A stretch of DNA of 64,000 nt from an uncultured Oscillospiraceae bacterium (GCA_947626265.1 CANQRM010000018.1:1-64000), one strand, 5' to 3'. Positions 7,782 to 17,426 are shown, counted from the first letter of the stretch. Notes: generated by a model from the letters alone, not told the origin. A program made the numbers and translations.

Positions 7782-8321
7782 ATGGACCACGAGGAAAAGC
7801 AGCTGCGGCGCGTGAACACCTACCAGGGCGTGGTCGTGGACCTTACGGAGGACATGGTGAGCCTGCCCAACGGGGCGGTATCCATCCGGGAGGTGGTCCA
7901 CCACCCGGGCGGGGTGTGCGTGGCGGCTGTGGACGAGGACGGGAACGTGTTCGTGGTGCGCCAGTGGCGCTATCCCTTCGGCCGGGAGCTCTTGGAGCTG
8001 CCCGCCGGGAAGCTGGAAAAGGGGGAGGACCCCCTGCCGGCGGCGGTGCGGGAGCTGAGCGAGGAGACGGGTCTGGAGGCGGACAACTGGTCCGACCTGG
8101 GCTGCATCTACGTCTCCCCGGGCATCTCCACGGAGAAGCTCTACCTCTATCTCGCCACCGGCCTGCACCAGGGTCAGGCCCATCCCGACCCCAACGAGTT
8201 TTTGGACGTGGAGAAAATGCCCCTGCGGGCGCTGGCGGACATGGCCATGGCCGGCACCATCCACGACGCCAAGACGGTGGTGGGGGCGCTGAAGGCCTTA
8301 TCCCTTCTTGGGAGGAATTGA
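7782..8321 (+). CDS. NUDIX hydrolase, ADP-ribose pyrophosphatase type
   Basis: Hydrolyses nucleoside diphosphate-X substrates, most likely ADP-ribose. The NUDIX box (residues about 70-92) reads GKLEKGEDPLPAAVRELSEETGL, matching G-x5-E-x7-RE-x2-EE-x-G. The preceding strand VFVVRQWRYPFGRELLELPAG is typical of the NudF/ADPRase group. The ATG at 7782 is preceded by AAAGGGGG; the frame is open upstream but without an SD. 179 aa is normal length. The murA promoter begins in its last codons. Confidence 0.88.
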   Translation: MDHEEKQLRRVNTYQGVVVDLTEDMVSLPNGAVSIREVVHHPGGVCVAAVDEDGNVFVVRQWRYPFGRELLELPAGKLEKGEDPLPAAVRELSEETGLEADNWSDLGCIYVSPGISTEKLYLYLATGLHQGQAHPDPNEFLDVEKMPLRALADMAMAGTIHDAKTVVGALKALSLLGRN

Positions 8322-8346
8322 TTTTCCTTCCTGTTTGTGATAAAAT
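8318..8346 (+). promoter_or_regulatory. murA operon promoter
   Basis: TTGATT, 17-nt spacer, TAAAAT, overlapping the NUDIX stop codon and about 75 nt upstream of murA. Confidence 0.5.
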
Positions 8347-8421
8347 AGCAAACTGTATTATTCCGGCTGTATCATAAGGGCGGTCACCGCCCCTATCCTG
8401 ACATATTTTTGGGGAGCATCT

Positions 8422-9732
8422 ATGGAAAAGTACGTTATTCAGGGCGGACGGCCCCTGCACGGCGAAGTGGAGATATCCGGCGCGAAAAACGCGGCGGTGG
8501 CCATCATCCCGGCGGCCCTCATGGTCCACGGCACATGCCGGCTGGAGAACCTGCCCGAGATCAGCGATACCGACACCCTTCTGCACATCCTCACCTATCT
8601 GGGCGCCCGGGTGAACATGATAAACCGCACCACGGTGGAGATAGACTGCACCCACGTGCAGATGGACATCCTCCCGGAGCGGATGTGGGCCCTGACCCGC
8701 AAGATACGGGCCAGCTACTACCTCATCGGCGCCATGCTGGGCCGCTTCGGCAGGGCCCGCACCACCATGCCCGGCGGCTGCAACTTCGGCGTGCGCCCCA
8801 TCGACCAGCACATAAAAGGCCTCACCGCTCTCGGCGCGGACATGGACGTGTCCGGCGGCTTCATCACCGCCGGCTGCCCCGCCGGCCGGCTCAGGGGCAC
8901 CACCATCTACCTTGACAAGGTCTCCGTGGGCGCTACCATCAACATCATGATCGCCGCCGCCACAGCGGAGGGCCGCACGGTCATCGAGAACGTGGCCCGG
9001 GAGCCCCACATCGTGGACCTGGCGAACTTTTTAAACTCCATGGGCGCGGACGTGCGCGGCGCGGGCACCGATACCATCAAGATCCGGGGCGTGAAGCAGC
9101 TGCACGGCGGCTCTTATGCCCTCATCCCCGACCAGATCGAGGCCGGCACTTACATGGCGGCGGTGGCCGCCGCCGGCGGCGCGGTCCGGGTCTCCAACGT
9201 CATCCCCAAGCACCTGGAATGCATCTCCTCCAAGCTGCGGGAGATGGCCGTGGAGGTGGAGGAGGGCGACGACTACGTCCTGGTCCGCCGGGACGGCCCC
9301 CTGCACCGGGCCAATCTCAAGACCATGCCCTACCCCGGCTTCCCCACGGACATGCAGCCCCAGATGGCGGCGGTGCTGTGCTGCGCTCCCGGAAACAGCA
9401 CCGTCACGGAGGGCGTCTGGGCCGGCGGCCGGTTCAAGTATGTGGGAGAGCTGAAAAAGATGGGCGCCCAGATAGAAGTGGAGGACCAGTCCGCCTTCAT
9501 CCAGGGCGTGGATAAGCTCACCGGCTCCGTGGTGAAGGCCTGCGACCTGCGGGCCGGCGCGGCGGTGGTCATCGCCGGGCTCGCCGCCGAGGGCGTCACC
9601 GAGGTGGAGGACATCATCTACATCGAGCGGGGCTACCAGGACCTGGTGGGCAAGTTCCGGGCTCTGGGCGCGGACATCCGCTGCGTCCAGGTACCCGAGC
9701 ACAGCCGCTCCGCCAACTGGAACGCCGGCTGA
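8422..9732 (+). CDS. murA: UDP-N-acetylglucosamine 1-carboxyvinyltransferase
   Basis: First committed step of peptidoglycan synthesis: transfers enolpyruvate from PEP to UDP-GlcNAc in the cytoplasm. The start ISGAKNAA carries the conserved Lys/Asn pair (K22, N23). The catalytic loop [19 protein letters not shown] has the active-site Cys at 120, so the enzyme should be fosfomycin-sensitive in principle. The EPSP-synthase double fold is complete and 436 aa is a normal length. One nucleotide separates its stop from the next gene, pointing to an operon murA-walJ-rlmH-DUF2007-phosphohexomutase. Confidence 0.97.
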   Translation: MEKYVIQGGRPLHGEVEISGAKNAAVAIIPAALMVHGTCRLENLPEISDTDTLLHILTYLGARVNMINRTTVEIDCTHVQMDILPERMWALTRKIRASYYLIGAMLGRFGRARTTMPGGCNFGVRPIDQHIKGLTALGADMDVSGGFITAGCPAGRLRGTTIYLDKVSVGATINIMIAAATAEGRTVIENVAREPHIVDLANFLNSMGADVRGAGTDTIKIRGVKQLHGGSYALIPDQIEAGTYMAAVAAAGGAVRVSNVIPKHLECISSKLREMAVEVEEGDDYVLVRRDGPLHRANLKTMPYPGFPTDMQPQMAAVLCCAPGNSTVTEGVWAGGRFKYVGELKKMGAQIEVEDQSAFIQGVDKLTGSVVKACDLRAGAAVVIAGLAAEGVTEVEDIIYIERGYQDLVGKFRALGADIRCVQVPEHSRSANWNAG

Positions 9733-9733
9733 C

Positions 9734-10516
9734 ATGCGCCTCGTCGTATTCGCCAGCGGCTCCACAGGCAACTGTGCGCTGGTACAGGGCGGTGGCCGGA
9801 GCGTCCTTCTGGACGCGGGGCTTTCCGCCAGGCGTATCCGCGCCGCCCTGGAGGGCGAGGGTATGGACCCCGCTTTATTGGACGGCATATTCATCACCCA
9901 CGAGCACTCCGACCATGTCTCAGGGCTCCCCGTTTTCACCCGGCAGTTCCCCCTGCCGGTCTACGCCCCCGGGACGGTGGCCGGCGCGCTGCGCAGGCTG
10001 TATCCGGGGGCCGCGCCGCTTATTAAGGACATTTACCCGGAGACGCCCCTGTCCCTGGGCTGCATGACCGTCACCGCCTTCCCCACGCCCCACGACGCCA
10101 GGAGCGGCAGCGTGGGTTACCGCGTGGAGGCAGACGGCGCTTCGCTCGTCTGCGCCACGGACACCGGCTGCGTCACCGATACCATGCTCCGGTATTTCGA
10201 CGGGGCGGACGCCGCCCTCATCGAGGCCAACCACGACCCGGACATGCTCATACACGGCCCCTACCCCGCGTATCTGAAGGCCCGCATCCTCTCGGACAGA
10301 GGACACCTTTCCAACAGCGAGTGCACGTGGCTGGCCGCGGTGCTGGCCGGGCGGGGGACGAAAAAGCTGGTGCTGGGGCATCTTTCCAAAAACAACAACC
10401 TCCCCTCCGTGGCGGAGCGCACGGTGCGCCGGGCCCTGGAGGGCAGGGATACGGACCTTTACGTGGCGCCGGAATACGGCCGGCTGGAGGTGGAGGTGGC
10501 GCCGTGCTTCGCGTGA
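9734..10516 (+). CDS. walJ: MBL-fold hydrolase, WalJ/YycJ type
   Basis: Metallo-beta-lactamase-fold protein with the metal motif HEHSDH (residues 56-61), a GSTGNC N-terminus, a CATDTG strand with the bridging Asp, EANHD, and VLGHLSKNNN near the end. This is the pattern of WalJ/YycJ proteins, which are linked to cell-wall homeostasis and possibly have 5'-3' exonuclease-like activity. It usually sits next to rlmH, as here. It starts 1 nt after the murA stop and overlaps the rlmH start by 13 nt. The family is sure, the biochemical role less so. Confidence 0.88.
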   Translation: MRLVVFASGSTGNCALVQGGGRSVLLDAGLSARRIRAALEGEGMDPALLDGIFITHEHSDHVSGLPVFTRQFPLPVYAPGTVAGALRRLYPGAAPLIKDIYPETPLSLGCMTVTAFPTPHDARSGSVGYRVEADGASLVCATDTGCVTDTMLRYFDGADAALIEANHDPDMLIHGPYPAYLKARILSDRGHLSNSECTWLAAVLAGRGTKKLVLGHLSKNNNLPSVAERTVRRALEGRDTDLYVAPEYGRLEVEVAPCFA

Positions 10517-10929
10517 GCGTCATCTGTCAGGGCCGGCTGAAGGAGCCATATTACATCGCCGCCTGCGCCGAGTATTTGAAGCGCCTGGGCGCGTACTGCA
10601 AGGCGGAGGTCACGGAGCTTCCCGAGGATGGGGACGTGGCCGCCCGCATCCCCAAGGGGGCATACGTCATCGCGCTGTGCATCGAGGGGGAGAAGCTTTC
10701 AAGCCCCGATTTGGCGAAGAAGCTGGAAAAGCTGGCCTCGTCGGGCGTCAGCCGCCTGTGCTTTCTCATCGGCGGGTCCGACGGCCTTCCCGAGGACGTA
10801 AAAGCGTCGGCGGACTATAAGCTCTCCATGTCGGACATGACCTTCCCCCACCACCTGGCGCGGGTGATGCTTTTGGAGCAGCTTTATAGGGCGTTCACCA
10901 TCACCGTAGGTGCCAAATACCACAAATAA
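10504..10929 (+). CDS. rlmH: 23S rRNA (pseudouridine1915-N3)-methyltransferase RlmH
   Basis: SPOUT-fold methyltransferase that modifies helix 69 of 23S rRNA. The C-terminal knot LCFLIGGSDGLPEDV, SMSDMTFPHHLARVMLLEQLYRA and the final GAKYHK are diagnostic. I use GTG at 10504, which gives the standard N-terminus (LRVSVICQGRLKEPYY) and 141 aa, a little shorter than the usual about 155-160. The frame is open far upstream only because it lies over the previous gene. Overlaps walJ by 13 nt, indicating coupling. Confidence 0.93.
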   Translation: MLRVSVICQGRLKEPYYIAACAEYLKRLGAYCKAEVTELPEDGDVAARIPKGAYVIALCIEGEKLSSPDLAKKLEKLASSGVSRLCFLIGGSDGLPEDVKASADYKLSMSDMTFPHHLARVMLLEQLYRAFTITVGAKYHK

Positions 10930-10948
10930 TGCTCTTGGGAGGTGTCCC

Positions 10949-11263
10949 ATGAACTGGGGACTGCACCAATTTGGAAAAGAATATGACCAGTGGCCAAAGG
11001 ACCCCTCCGGCCAGCCGGAGCAGCCCGCCTTTCTGGTCCACTGCGCGCCTCTGGATATGGAGGCGGACACGGTGAGATCCATGCTGGAGGCCTACGGCGT
11101 CCCCAGCGTTGCGCAATATCCCGGAGACGGTGCCTTCGGGAAGGTCATGCTCGGCGTCAGCGGCAACGGCGTAGACATATACGTCCCGGCGGGCCGCCTG
11201 GCCGAAGCCCAGGAGCTTTTGAAAGGAGAACCTGACGATGACGGACTACAGGAAGGAATTTGA
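10949..11263 (+). CDS. DUF2007 family protein
   Basis: 104 aa. The core FLVHCAPLDMEADTVRSMLEAYGVPSVAQYPG, then GVDIYVPAGRLAEAQELL is the DUF2007 fold (small ferredoxin-like, often annotated as putative signal transducing protein). No enzymatic residues are apparent. It has a good SD (GGGAGG) and overlaps the start of the phosphohexomutase gene by 26 nt, so the two are probably translated together. Function unknown. Confidence 0.75.
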   Translation: MNWGLHQFGKEYDQWPKDPSGQPEQPAFLVHCAPLDMEADTVRSMLEAYGVPSVAQYPGDGAFGKVMLGVSGNGVDIYVPAGRLAEAQELLKGEPDDDGLQEGI

Positions 11264-12971
11264 GCGCTGGCTGGACAGCCCTTCCCTCTCCGACGGGGAG
11301 TGGCATGAGCTGGACGCCATCCGAAACGACGAGGACGAGATCAAAAGCCGCTTCCGCGGCCCCCTGGAATTCGGCACGGCCGGTCTGCGGGGCGTGATGG
11401 GAGCGGGCCTGGCCCGGATGAACATCCATGTCATCCGCTGGGCCACCCAGGCTTTCGCGTCCCTGGTGGTGGCCGAGGGGGACGAGGCCAGGCACAAGGG
11501 CGTGGTCATCGCCCACGACTGCCGGATAAACTCCCCGGAGTTTGCCCGGGAGGCGGCGTGCGTGTGCGCGGCCAACGGCATCCATGTGCGGCTTTTCGAG
11601 TCCCTGCGCCCCACCCCGGAGCTGAGCTTCGGCGTGATACATTACGGCGCCACCGCCGGCATCAACATCACCGCCAGCCACAACCCCAAGGCCTACAACG
11701 GCTACAAGGTCTACTGGTCCGACGGCGCACAGCTTCCCCCCCACCACGCCGAGGTGGTGGCCCAGAACATGGCGGCCATCGACATCTTCACCGGCCCCGC
11801 CGTCATGGACTTTGAGGAGGCCAAGGCCAAGGGCCTCATCGAGATCATCGGTAAGGAGACCGACGAGCTCTTCCTTGAAAACGTCATGGCCCAGGCCATC
11901 GACCCCGCCGCCGTGAAGGACGTGGCGGACGAGTTCCAGGTGGTGTACACCCCCTTCCACGGCGCGGGCCATATCCTGGTGCCCGAGGCTCTGAAGCGGC
12001 TGGGGCTGAAGCACATCCACCCCGTGCCCGAGCAGATGGTCATCGACGGGGCCTTCCCCACCGTGGAGAGCCCCAACCCCGAGAACCCCGAGGGATTCTA
12101 CCTGGCCGTGGACCTGGCCCGGAAGGTGGGCAGCGACCTCATCATCGGCACCGACCCGGACTCCGACCGTGTGGGCGTCATGGCTCTCGGCAAAGACGGG
12201 GAGTACCACACCATCACCGGCAACCAGATGGGCTGTCTGCTGGCGGACTACGTCATCACCGCCCGCCAGCGCAACCACACCATGCCGGAAAAGCCCGTCA
12301 TCCTCTCCACCATCGTGTCCACCTCTATGGTGAAGACCATCTGCGAGGCAAACGGCGTGGCCTACGGCCAGACCTTCACCGGCTTCAAATTCATGGCCGA
12401 GCGGCTGGCGGGCTACGCCGCCGCGGGCACCGGGGAGAAGTACCTGCTGGCCTTTGAGGAGAGCTACGGCTACATGATGGGCGACTACGTCCGGGACAAG
12501 GACGCCGTCACCGCCTCCATGATGATCGCCGAGATGGCCGCCCACTACTACAAGCAGGGCATGAGCCTGCTGGACGCCCTGGAGGCCCTTTATGAGAAAT
12601 ACGGCTGGTTCTCCGAAAAAACCGTGAACATCTACATGGAGGGCGTGGACGGGCCCGAGCGCATGGCGGCCCTCATGGCCGACCTGCGGGAGCACACCCC
12701 CGTGGAGCTGGGCGGCCAGCGGGTGGCCCGCATGCGGGACTACCGGGACGGCACCGTGTCCGTGCCCGGCCTGGGCGCCGTGGACCATACCCCCATCTCC
12801 GGGTCCAACGTGCTCTACTTCGAGCTGGAGGATGGCACCAACTTCGTCGTCCGCCCCTCCGGCACCGAGCCCAAGATCAAGATGTACATCCTGGCCCGGG
12901 GCGCCGACAAGGCCGAGTGCGCGGCGAAGGTGGAGGCCTTCTCCGCCGCGGCGGACGCGCTGAAGGGCTGA
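11238..12971 (+). CDS. Phosphoglucomutase/phosphomannomutase
   Basis: Alpha-D-phosphohexomutase interconverting hexose 1- and 6-phosphates; given about 577 aa and the long N-terminus it resembles PgcA-type phosphoglucomutases of Firmicutes. Phosphoserine loop TASHNPKAYNGYK (Ser147), metal loop DPDSDR, sugar-binding FEESYGY, and phosphate-binding RPSGTEPKIKMY near the end are all present. It supplies glucose-1-phosphate for envelope polysaccharides and fits the cell-wall context of this operon. Start ATG has AAAGGAG upstream. Confidence 0.92.
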   Translation: MTDYRKEFERWLDSPSLSDGEWHELDAIRNDEDEIKSRFRGPLEFGTAGLRGVMGAGLARMNIHVIRWATQAFASLVVAEGDEARHKGVVIAHDCRINSPEFAREAACVCAANGIHVRLFESLRPTPELSFGVIHYGATAGINITASHNPKAYNGYKVYWSDGAQLPPHHAEVVAQNMAAIDIFTGPAVMDFEEAKAKGLIEIIGKETDELFLENVMAQAIDPAAVKDVADEFQVVYTPFHGAGHILVPEALKRLGLKHIHPVPEQMVIDGAFPTVESPNPENPEGFYLAVDLARKVGSDLIIGTDPDSDRVGVMALGKDGEYHTITGNQMGCLLADYVITARQRNHTMPEKPVILSTIVSTSMVKTICEANGVAYGQTFTGFKFMAERLAGYAAAGTGEKYLLAFEESYGYMMGDYVRDKDAVTASMMIAEMAAHYYKQGMSLLDALEALYEKYGWFSEKTVNIYMEGVDGPERMAALMADLREHTPVELGGQRVARMRDYRDGTVSVPGLGAVDHTPISGSNVLYFELEDGTNFVVRPSGTEPKIKMYILARGADKAECAAKVEAFSAAADALKG

Positions 12972-12981
12972 TACCTCCCCT

Positions 12982-13851
12982 ATGAAGCGTTTTCTCAGCA
13001 CTGTACTTATTTTGAGCCTCTTCCTGGCCCTGGCCGTTCCCGCCCTCGGGGTGAGCGAGGGCCAGGAGCGGGTGGCGCTGGGCGCGGACCTGACCCAGGA
13101 ACAGATACAGACGGTCTATTCCCAGTTCGGTCTCGTCCGGGGCAGCGTCCCCGAGCTCACCGTGACCAACGCCGAGGAGCGGGATTACCTGGAGGGGCTG
13201 GTGGACGAATCCGTCATCGGCCACAACGCCATCTCCTGCGTATACATCCGCATTCTGGGCGCCAACGCGGGGCTCAACGTCACCACCAGCAACATCGACT
13301 GGTGCACCGAGGACATGTACAAGGCCGCCCTGATGACCGCGGGCATATACGACGCCCAGGTGAAGGTGGGCGCGCCCTTCGGCGTGTCCGGCACCGCCGC
13401 CCTCACGGGCATATACAAGGCCTACGAGAGCATCACCGGCACACAGCTCCAGCAGGAGGCCAAGGACGCCGCCGCCGATGAGCTTGTCACCACCGCACAG
13501 CTGGCCGACCAGATAGACGACCTGGACGCGGTGGCCATCGTCAACGAGCTGAAGCTCTTGCTGGACGAGACCAAGTCCATGTCCGACGAGGACCTGAAAA
13601 GCCAGGTGAGCTCCATCGCGGGCCGGTACGGCTACGACCTCTCCGACGAGACCATGGATAGGCTGGTGAGCCTCTGCAGGACCTTGGAGGGTCTTTCCAC
13701 CAACGAGCTGCAGGAGAAGGTCCGGCAGTTCAAAGGAGCCCTCTCCACCGTGGCCCAGTACGCGGAGAAGGCCGCCAGCTTCGGCGGGAAGATCACGGGC
13801 CTCGTCCAAAAGGCCGTGGACTTTGTGACGGGGCTGTTCCATAAGGACTGA
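12982..13851 (+). CDS. Exported DUF1002 protein
   Basis: 289 aa with a clear Sec signal peptide (cleavage after AVPALG, about residue 23). The mature part (GADLTQEQIQTVYSQFG, VTNAEERDYLEG, SCVYIRILGANAGLNVTTSNIDWCTEDMYKAALMTAGIYDAQVKVGAPF...) is the DUF1002 domain, found in secreted Firmicutes proteins of unknown role. The C-terminal third is helical. It lies 10 bp after the phosphohexomutase gene and ends the operon at a strong terminator. I see no catalytic motif. Confidence 0.85.
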   Translation: MKRFLSTVLILSLFLALAVPALGVSEGQERVALGADLTQEQIQTVYSQFGLVRGSVPELTVTNAEERDYLEGLVDESVIGHNAISCVYIRILGANAGLNVTTSNIDWCTEDMYKAALMTAGIYDAQVKVGAPFGVSGTAALTGIYKAYESITGTQLQQEAKDAAADELVTTAQLADQIDDLDAVAIVNELKLLLDETKSMSDEDLKSQVSSIAGRYGYDLSDETMDRLVSLCRTLEGLSTNELQEKVRQFKGALSTVAQYAEKAASFGGKITGLVQKAVDFVTGLFHKD

Positions 13852-13865
13852 AAGAATATAGCAAG

Positions 13866-13893
13866 GCGCCGCCGGATTTCCGGCGGCGCTTTT
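13866..13893 (+). terminator. Intrinsic terminator of the murA operon
   Basis: 10-bp GC stem GCGCCGCCGG/CCGGCGGCGC with loop attt, followed by TTTT. Confidence 0.85.
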
Positions 13894-13904
13894 GACGCGC
13901 GGCG

Positions 13905-14040
13905 AGAACCGGCCGCCCTCGCCAATCCGACGCCCGGCGGGAACCGGCAGTGTCACGGCCTCACGGCTCGTGAGCGCAGCGTAACAAGTGAGCCGGGATA
14001 CTGTCGGGCCCGTCCGGGCTATACCGACATTGTTCTTGGG
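13905..14040. repeat. Dispersed intergenic repeat, GAACCGGCAGTG type
   Basis: Contains GACGCCCGGCGGGAACCGGC followed by AGTG, then GTGAGC and AAGTGAGC-like words and a closing CTGTCGGG. The same order of motifs occurs at 18350-18450. The ends CCGAC and GTCGGG can pair, so the unit is a weak palindrome. No gene is visible in it. Confidence 0.5.
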
Positions 14041-14052
14041 CGGCGAGTTTCT

Positions 14053-15300
14053 TTACCCCATCTCCGTCACCGCGCCGATAAACAGGGGCACGTTATGCCC
14101 GCAGTCGATGAGCATATAGAGAAACGGCCTGTCCAGCACCACCTGCTTCTCCGGGCCCATGAGGCTGGCCGCCTTTACCCCCACGGCGGTGGCCGCCCCG
14201 GCCTGGGTGCCCTTCTCGTCCACGTTGATGAAGGTCCTGTGCTGCACCTGACTCACGTGCAGGGCGGCGTCCGCCGCTATGGCGGGCAGGTCCGCCTTCT
14301 CCGGGTCGAAGAGGTCCGGCATGCCCATGTCCGCGAGGGAAGCGGACAGCTCCGCGCCCCAGCTCGCCGTGAATTTGGGCAGGGCGGCGCTCACCGGCTC
14401 CGCGGACGGGTTTTCCAGCATGGCCCGCAGGCCCTCCGCCGTCAATGTGGCGGCATAGTCCGCAAGACCCATGCCCTCCTCCGGCAGCAGCGCCGCGAAG
14501 GCATAGTCCCGGCCCTCATAGTACTTTATAAACCCCTCCGCGTGACCGTCGGCGAGATACGCCTCCTCGTCGGACCACATGAAAGTTGCGTCCTGCTCCT
14601 CCCCAGCGGCGCTAATAAAGGCGCCCTCCTGTATCTGGTCCTCCCGATAGATGTTCTCCCATGTCCCGTCAAAGGACAGGGCGTTCACCAGCACCATGGC
14701 CGCCGCCGGGTCCAGCTCGTCCAATATGCGCTGGATACGCCCGGCGGTGTGGTCCCGGACGAAGGCGTTGATCTCGTCCCGGGCCGCCTCGTCGAAGGCC
14801 CCCTGGGTGACGCCCGCGCCGTAATAGTCCGCGTTGGCCTGCAAAAAGGGCTCCTTCACGGCGAGGCCCAGCTCATCGTTGAGCCATATGCCGTTGGCCA
14901 GGCTGGCCCCCTCCCCCAGGCCCTGCCGGTAGGCCAGCAGAAAGCCGTTGAGGGCGTCCCGGTCAAGGCCGAACACGCTCTCCATCTGCGCCAGGGTGTC
15001 CCCCGCCGCGCCGTTGGCGGTCATGGCCAGGGCTTCCAATACGGACAGGGGCGACACCAGGGTGTTCTCCCCGTCCAGGCTCTCCCGGAAGAGGTCCAGC
15101 CCGAAGCCTATAGCCGCGAGGGCCCCTTCCTCCGTCACCTCCGCCCCCATCACGGGCCGGGCGGTCACCTTTGCCGCCAGGTCCCGCTCCGGGGTCTGTT
15201 CTGGGGTCATCTCCGGCGCCGGGGGCGCCTCCTTCCCCTTATTTCCCCCACAGCCGGCCAGCAGGGCCAGGGCCAGCGCCAATGCCAAGATACGTCTCAT
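14053..15300 (-). CDS. Serpin-family protease inhibitor, lipoprotein
   Basis: Bacterial serpins trap serine (sometimes cysteine) proteases through a reactive-centre loop. Lipobox LLAGC (Cys17) and a Pro/Glu-rich linker precede a full serpin domain of about 370 residues: NTLVSPLSVLEALAMTANGA, then LVNALSFDGTWE, then the loop VDEKGTQAGAATAVGVKAAS and the breach strand DRPFLYMLID ... PLFIGAV. The hinge (EKGTQAGAATA) is small-residue rich, as in inhibitory serpins. It would sit on the outer face of the membrane, where host or self proteases are plausible targets. I start at ATG 15298-15300 with AAGGAGG upstream (415 aa). Monocistronic. Confidence 0.9.
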   Translation of the reverse strand: MRRILALALALALLAGCGGNKGKEAPPAPEMTPEQTPERDLAAKVTARPVMGAEVTEEGALAAIGFGLDLFRESLDGENTLVSPLSVLEALAMTANGAAGDTLAQMESVFGLDRDALNGFLLAYRQGLGEGASLANGIWLNDELGLAVKEPFLQANADYYGAGVTQGAFDEAARDEINAFVRDHTAGRIQRILDELDPAAAMVLVNALSFDGTWENIYREDQIQEGAFISAAGEEQDATFMWSDEEAYLADGHAEGFIKYYEGRDYAFAALLPEEGMGLADYAATLTAEGLRAMLENPSAEPVSAALPKFTASWGAELSASLADMGMPDLFDPEKADLPAIAADAALHVSQVQHRTFINVDEKGTQAGAATAVGVKAASLMGPEKQVVLDRPFLYMLIDCGHNVPLFIGAVTEMG

Positions 15301-15350
15301 ACTGTACGCCTCCTTACCTCTATTCTGACCCATAAGACGGCGTTTTTATC

Positions 15351-15383
15351 AAAAAGTTCCCCCGTTTGGAAAAAACGGGGGAA
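15351..15383 (-). terminator. Terminator of the bceAB-type operon
   Basis: Stem GTTCCCCCGTTT/AAACGGGGGAAC, followed on the minus strand by TTTTTG, just beyond the permease gene. Confidence 0.75.
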
Positions 15384-15416
15384 CTGCTGTCTCCGTGAGG
15401 GGCCCGCCTGCCGCGC

Positions 15417-17426
15417 TCACATGCTCACGAGCTTATAATAGGTCCGGGCGGTGAGGGCGTACACCACGGCGTACAGCGCCGCGAACGCCCCAAAACTGCC
15501 CAGCACGCACCAGATATAAAAGTCCGTGCCCACCAGGCTGAAGATGGCCAGGACCCGGTTGATGATTGGGAAGGCGAAACCGGTGTGCAGCCCCGCCACC
15601 ACCAGGGGCAGGAAGAACACGATCAGCACCTGGCTCTGGATGGTGCGCTTCACCTCCAGGCGGCTCATGCCCACCTTCTGCATGATCTGAAACCGCTCCC
15701 GGTCGTCCCGGCCCTCGCTCATCTGCTTGTAGTAGATGATGAGGATGGCCGCCATGGTGAAGAGAAGCCCCAGGAACATGCCGAGGAAGAAGAGACTGCC
15801 GTAGATGCTCACGAAATCCTGCCGCTCCCAGGCACGTATCTCATAGGTCCCGGCCAGGTCCACGGTCCCGTCGTCCGACGCCTTGGACCATGCGGCCCGG
15901 ATGGCCTTCCGGGCGGCAAGGGCCGTGTCCTCGTCGTGGCCGGGCACTTCAAAGCCGTAGTATTGGTGCGGCTGGCCGTCGGTCATGCCGCCCCCCGTGG
16001 CCTGCTCCGCCGCGGCGATGCGCACGAGCTCCTCCCTGTCTGCCACAACGATGTACCAAGTGCTGGTGAGGTTCGCGGTGGCGTCGCCGTTTTTCATCAT
16101 CTCGTCTACCTGCGCCTTGACGGTATAGGTCTTGCCGTGGAGAGTCAGCGTATCGGCGGTATATTCCGCCCTATCCACCCGGAGCAGTATCTCATCCGGG
16201 GCCAGCGTATGATCCTGGCCAGTAATACGGTTATAGTCGGCCAGGTCCACCACCATCACATCCGCCAGCAGGTCCTGGGAATCGGCGTCGAAGGAGTAGT
16301 CCCGGGTAGGCATGAGCCCATCCTCCGTCCGCCGGGCCGCGAAGGAGACGTACTCGTACCACACCTCATCCTCCGGCTGGATGCCCGCCTCCGCCACGGC
16401 CTTTTTTACCATTTCAATGGTCTCGGCGTTGGTCAGCGGGATATTCACGTCGCAGGGGTATCGCTCGGAAAGACTCTTCTCCATGCCCAGCATGAGGCAG
16501 CTCGTCCCCGATATCATCACCAGCACCATGGTGGAGAGGATGCAGATGTTGGCCAGACCCACGGCGTTTTGCTTCATCCGGTACATCATGCCGGAGACGG
16601 CGGTGAAGTGCCGGGTCTTATAGTAATAGCGCTTGTTGTTCTTGAGAATTTTCAGCATGGCGATGCTGCCCGCCGTGAAGAGAAGGTACGTGCCGATGAT
16701 GACCAGCACCACCGCCACGAAAAACAGCAGCATGGCCTGCAGCACGTTGGTGGTGGTGATGGAGATATAGTACCCCGCCCCCAGGCAGGCGAGGCCCAGC
16801 GCCGCCATGAGCCACTTGGCTTTGGGCTCCCGCTCCCCGGCGTGCTCGGCCTGCAGCAGTTCCACCGGCCGGGCCACGTACACCCGCCGGACGCCGAAGA
16901 GGAAGATAAAGAGGAATATGGCCCCGAAGAGCCCCGCCGTCACAGCCAGCACCGTGCCCAGCAGCCGGGGAGACAGCAGAAACCCCATGGGCGCGGCCAC
17001 GCCCAAGATCTTCGCCACCACGAGGAACAGCGCCTTATTGAGGGCGAGGCCCACGATAAGGCCCAGCGCCAGGCTCAGGAGGAAGATATACAGCGTCTCC
17101 CAGCCGATGACCTTCACCAGATGGCGCTTTTCCATGCCCAGGACGTTGAAGAGCCCGAACTCCCGCTGCCGGCGCTTTAAGAGAAAGCTGTTGGTGTAGA
17201 AAAGGAAGATGACCGCGAACAGGCCCACCACGACGACCCCGTACCGGAGCACGATCTGGATGGTGGTCGCCCCGGTCATGGACTCCATGTTGGGGTCCAC
17301 GGCCAGGGCCAGAATGATATAGAACATGGCGACAGTGAGCACCGCGGCCAGGATGAACGGCCCGTAGGCCCGGGCGTTTTTCCGAAGATTCTGCCGGGCC
17401 AGGCGGGAGTAAAAGCCCTTATTCAT
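15417..17426 (-). CDS. bceB: ABC transporter permease, BceB/FtsX type
   Basis: 669-aa permease with the BceB architecture: four N-terminal membrane segments, two further pairs, then a large extracytoplasmic domain (about residues 310-530) before the last segments. That domain serves as the antimicrobial-peptide sensor or receptor in this family. The FtsX core (IIYYKQMSEGRDDRERFQIMQKVGMSRLEVKRTIQSQ) is near the end. It overlaps the ATPase gene by 8 nt and sits downstream of a matching two-component system, so it is likely a peptide-antibiotic detoxification and sensing module. Substrate unknown. Confidence 0.88.
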   Translation of the reverse strand: MNKGFYSRLARQNLRKNARAYGPFILAAVLTVAMFYIILALAVDPNMESMTGATTIQIVLRYGVVVVGLFAVIFLFYTNSFLLKRRQREFGLFNVLGMEKRHLVKVIGWETLYIFLLSLALGLIVGLALNKALFLVVAKILGVAAPMGFLLSPRLLGTVLAVTAGLFGAIFLFIFLFGVRRVYVARPVELLQAEHAGEREPKAKWLMAALGLACLGAGYYISITTTNVLQAMLLFFVAVVLVIIGTYLLFTAGSIAMLKILKNNKRYYYKTRHFTAVSGMMYRMKQNAVGLANICILSTMVLVMISGTSCLMLGMEKSLSERYPCDVNIPLTNAETIEMVKKAVAEAGIQPEDEVWYEYVSFAARRTEDGLMPTRDYSFDADSQDLLADVMVVDLADYNRITGQDHTLAPDEILLRVDRAEYTADTLTLHGKTYTVKAQVDEMMKNGDATANLTSTWYIVVADREELVRIAAAEQATGGGMTDGQPHQYYGFEVPGHDEDTALAARKAIRAAWSKASDDGTVDLAGTYEIRAWERQDFVSIYGSLFFLGMFLGLLFTMAAILIIYYKQMSEGRDDRERFQIMQKVGMSRLEVKRTIQSQVLIVFFLPLVVAGLHTGFAFPIINRVLAIFSLVGTDFYIWCVLGSFGAFAALYAVVYALTARTYYKLVSM

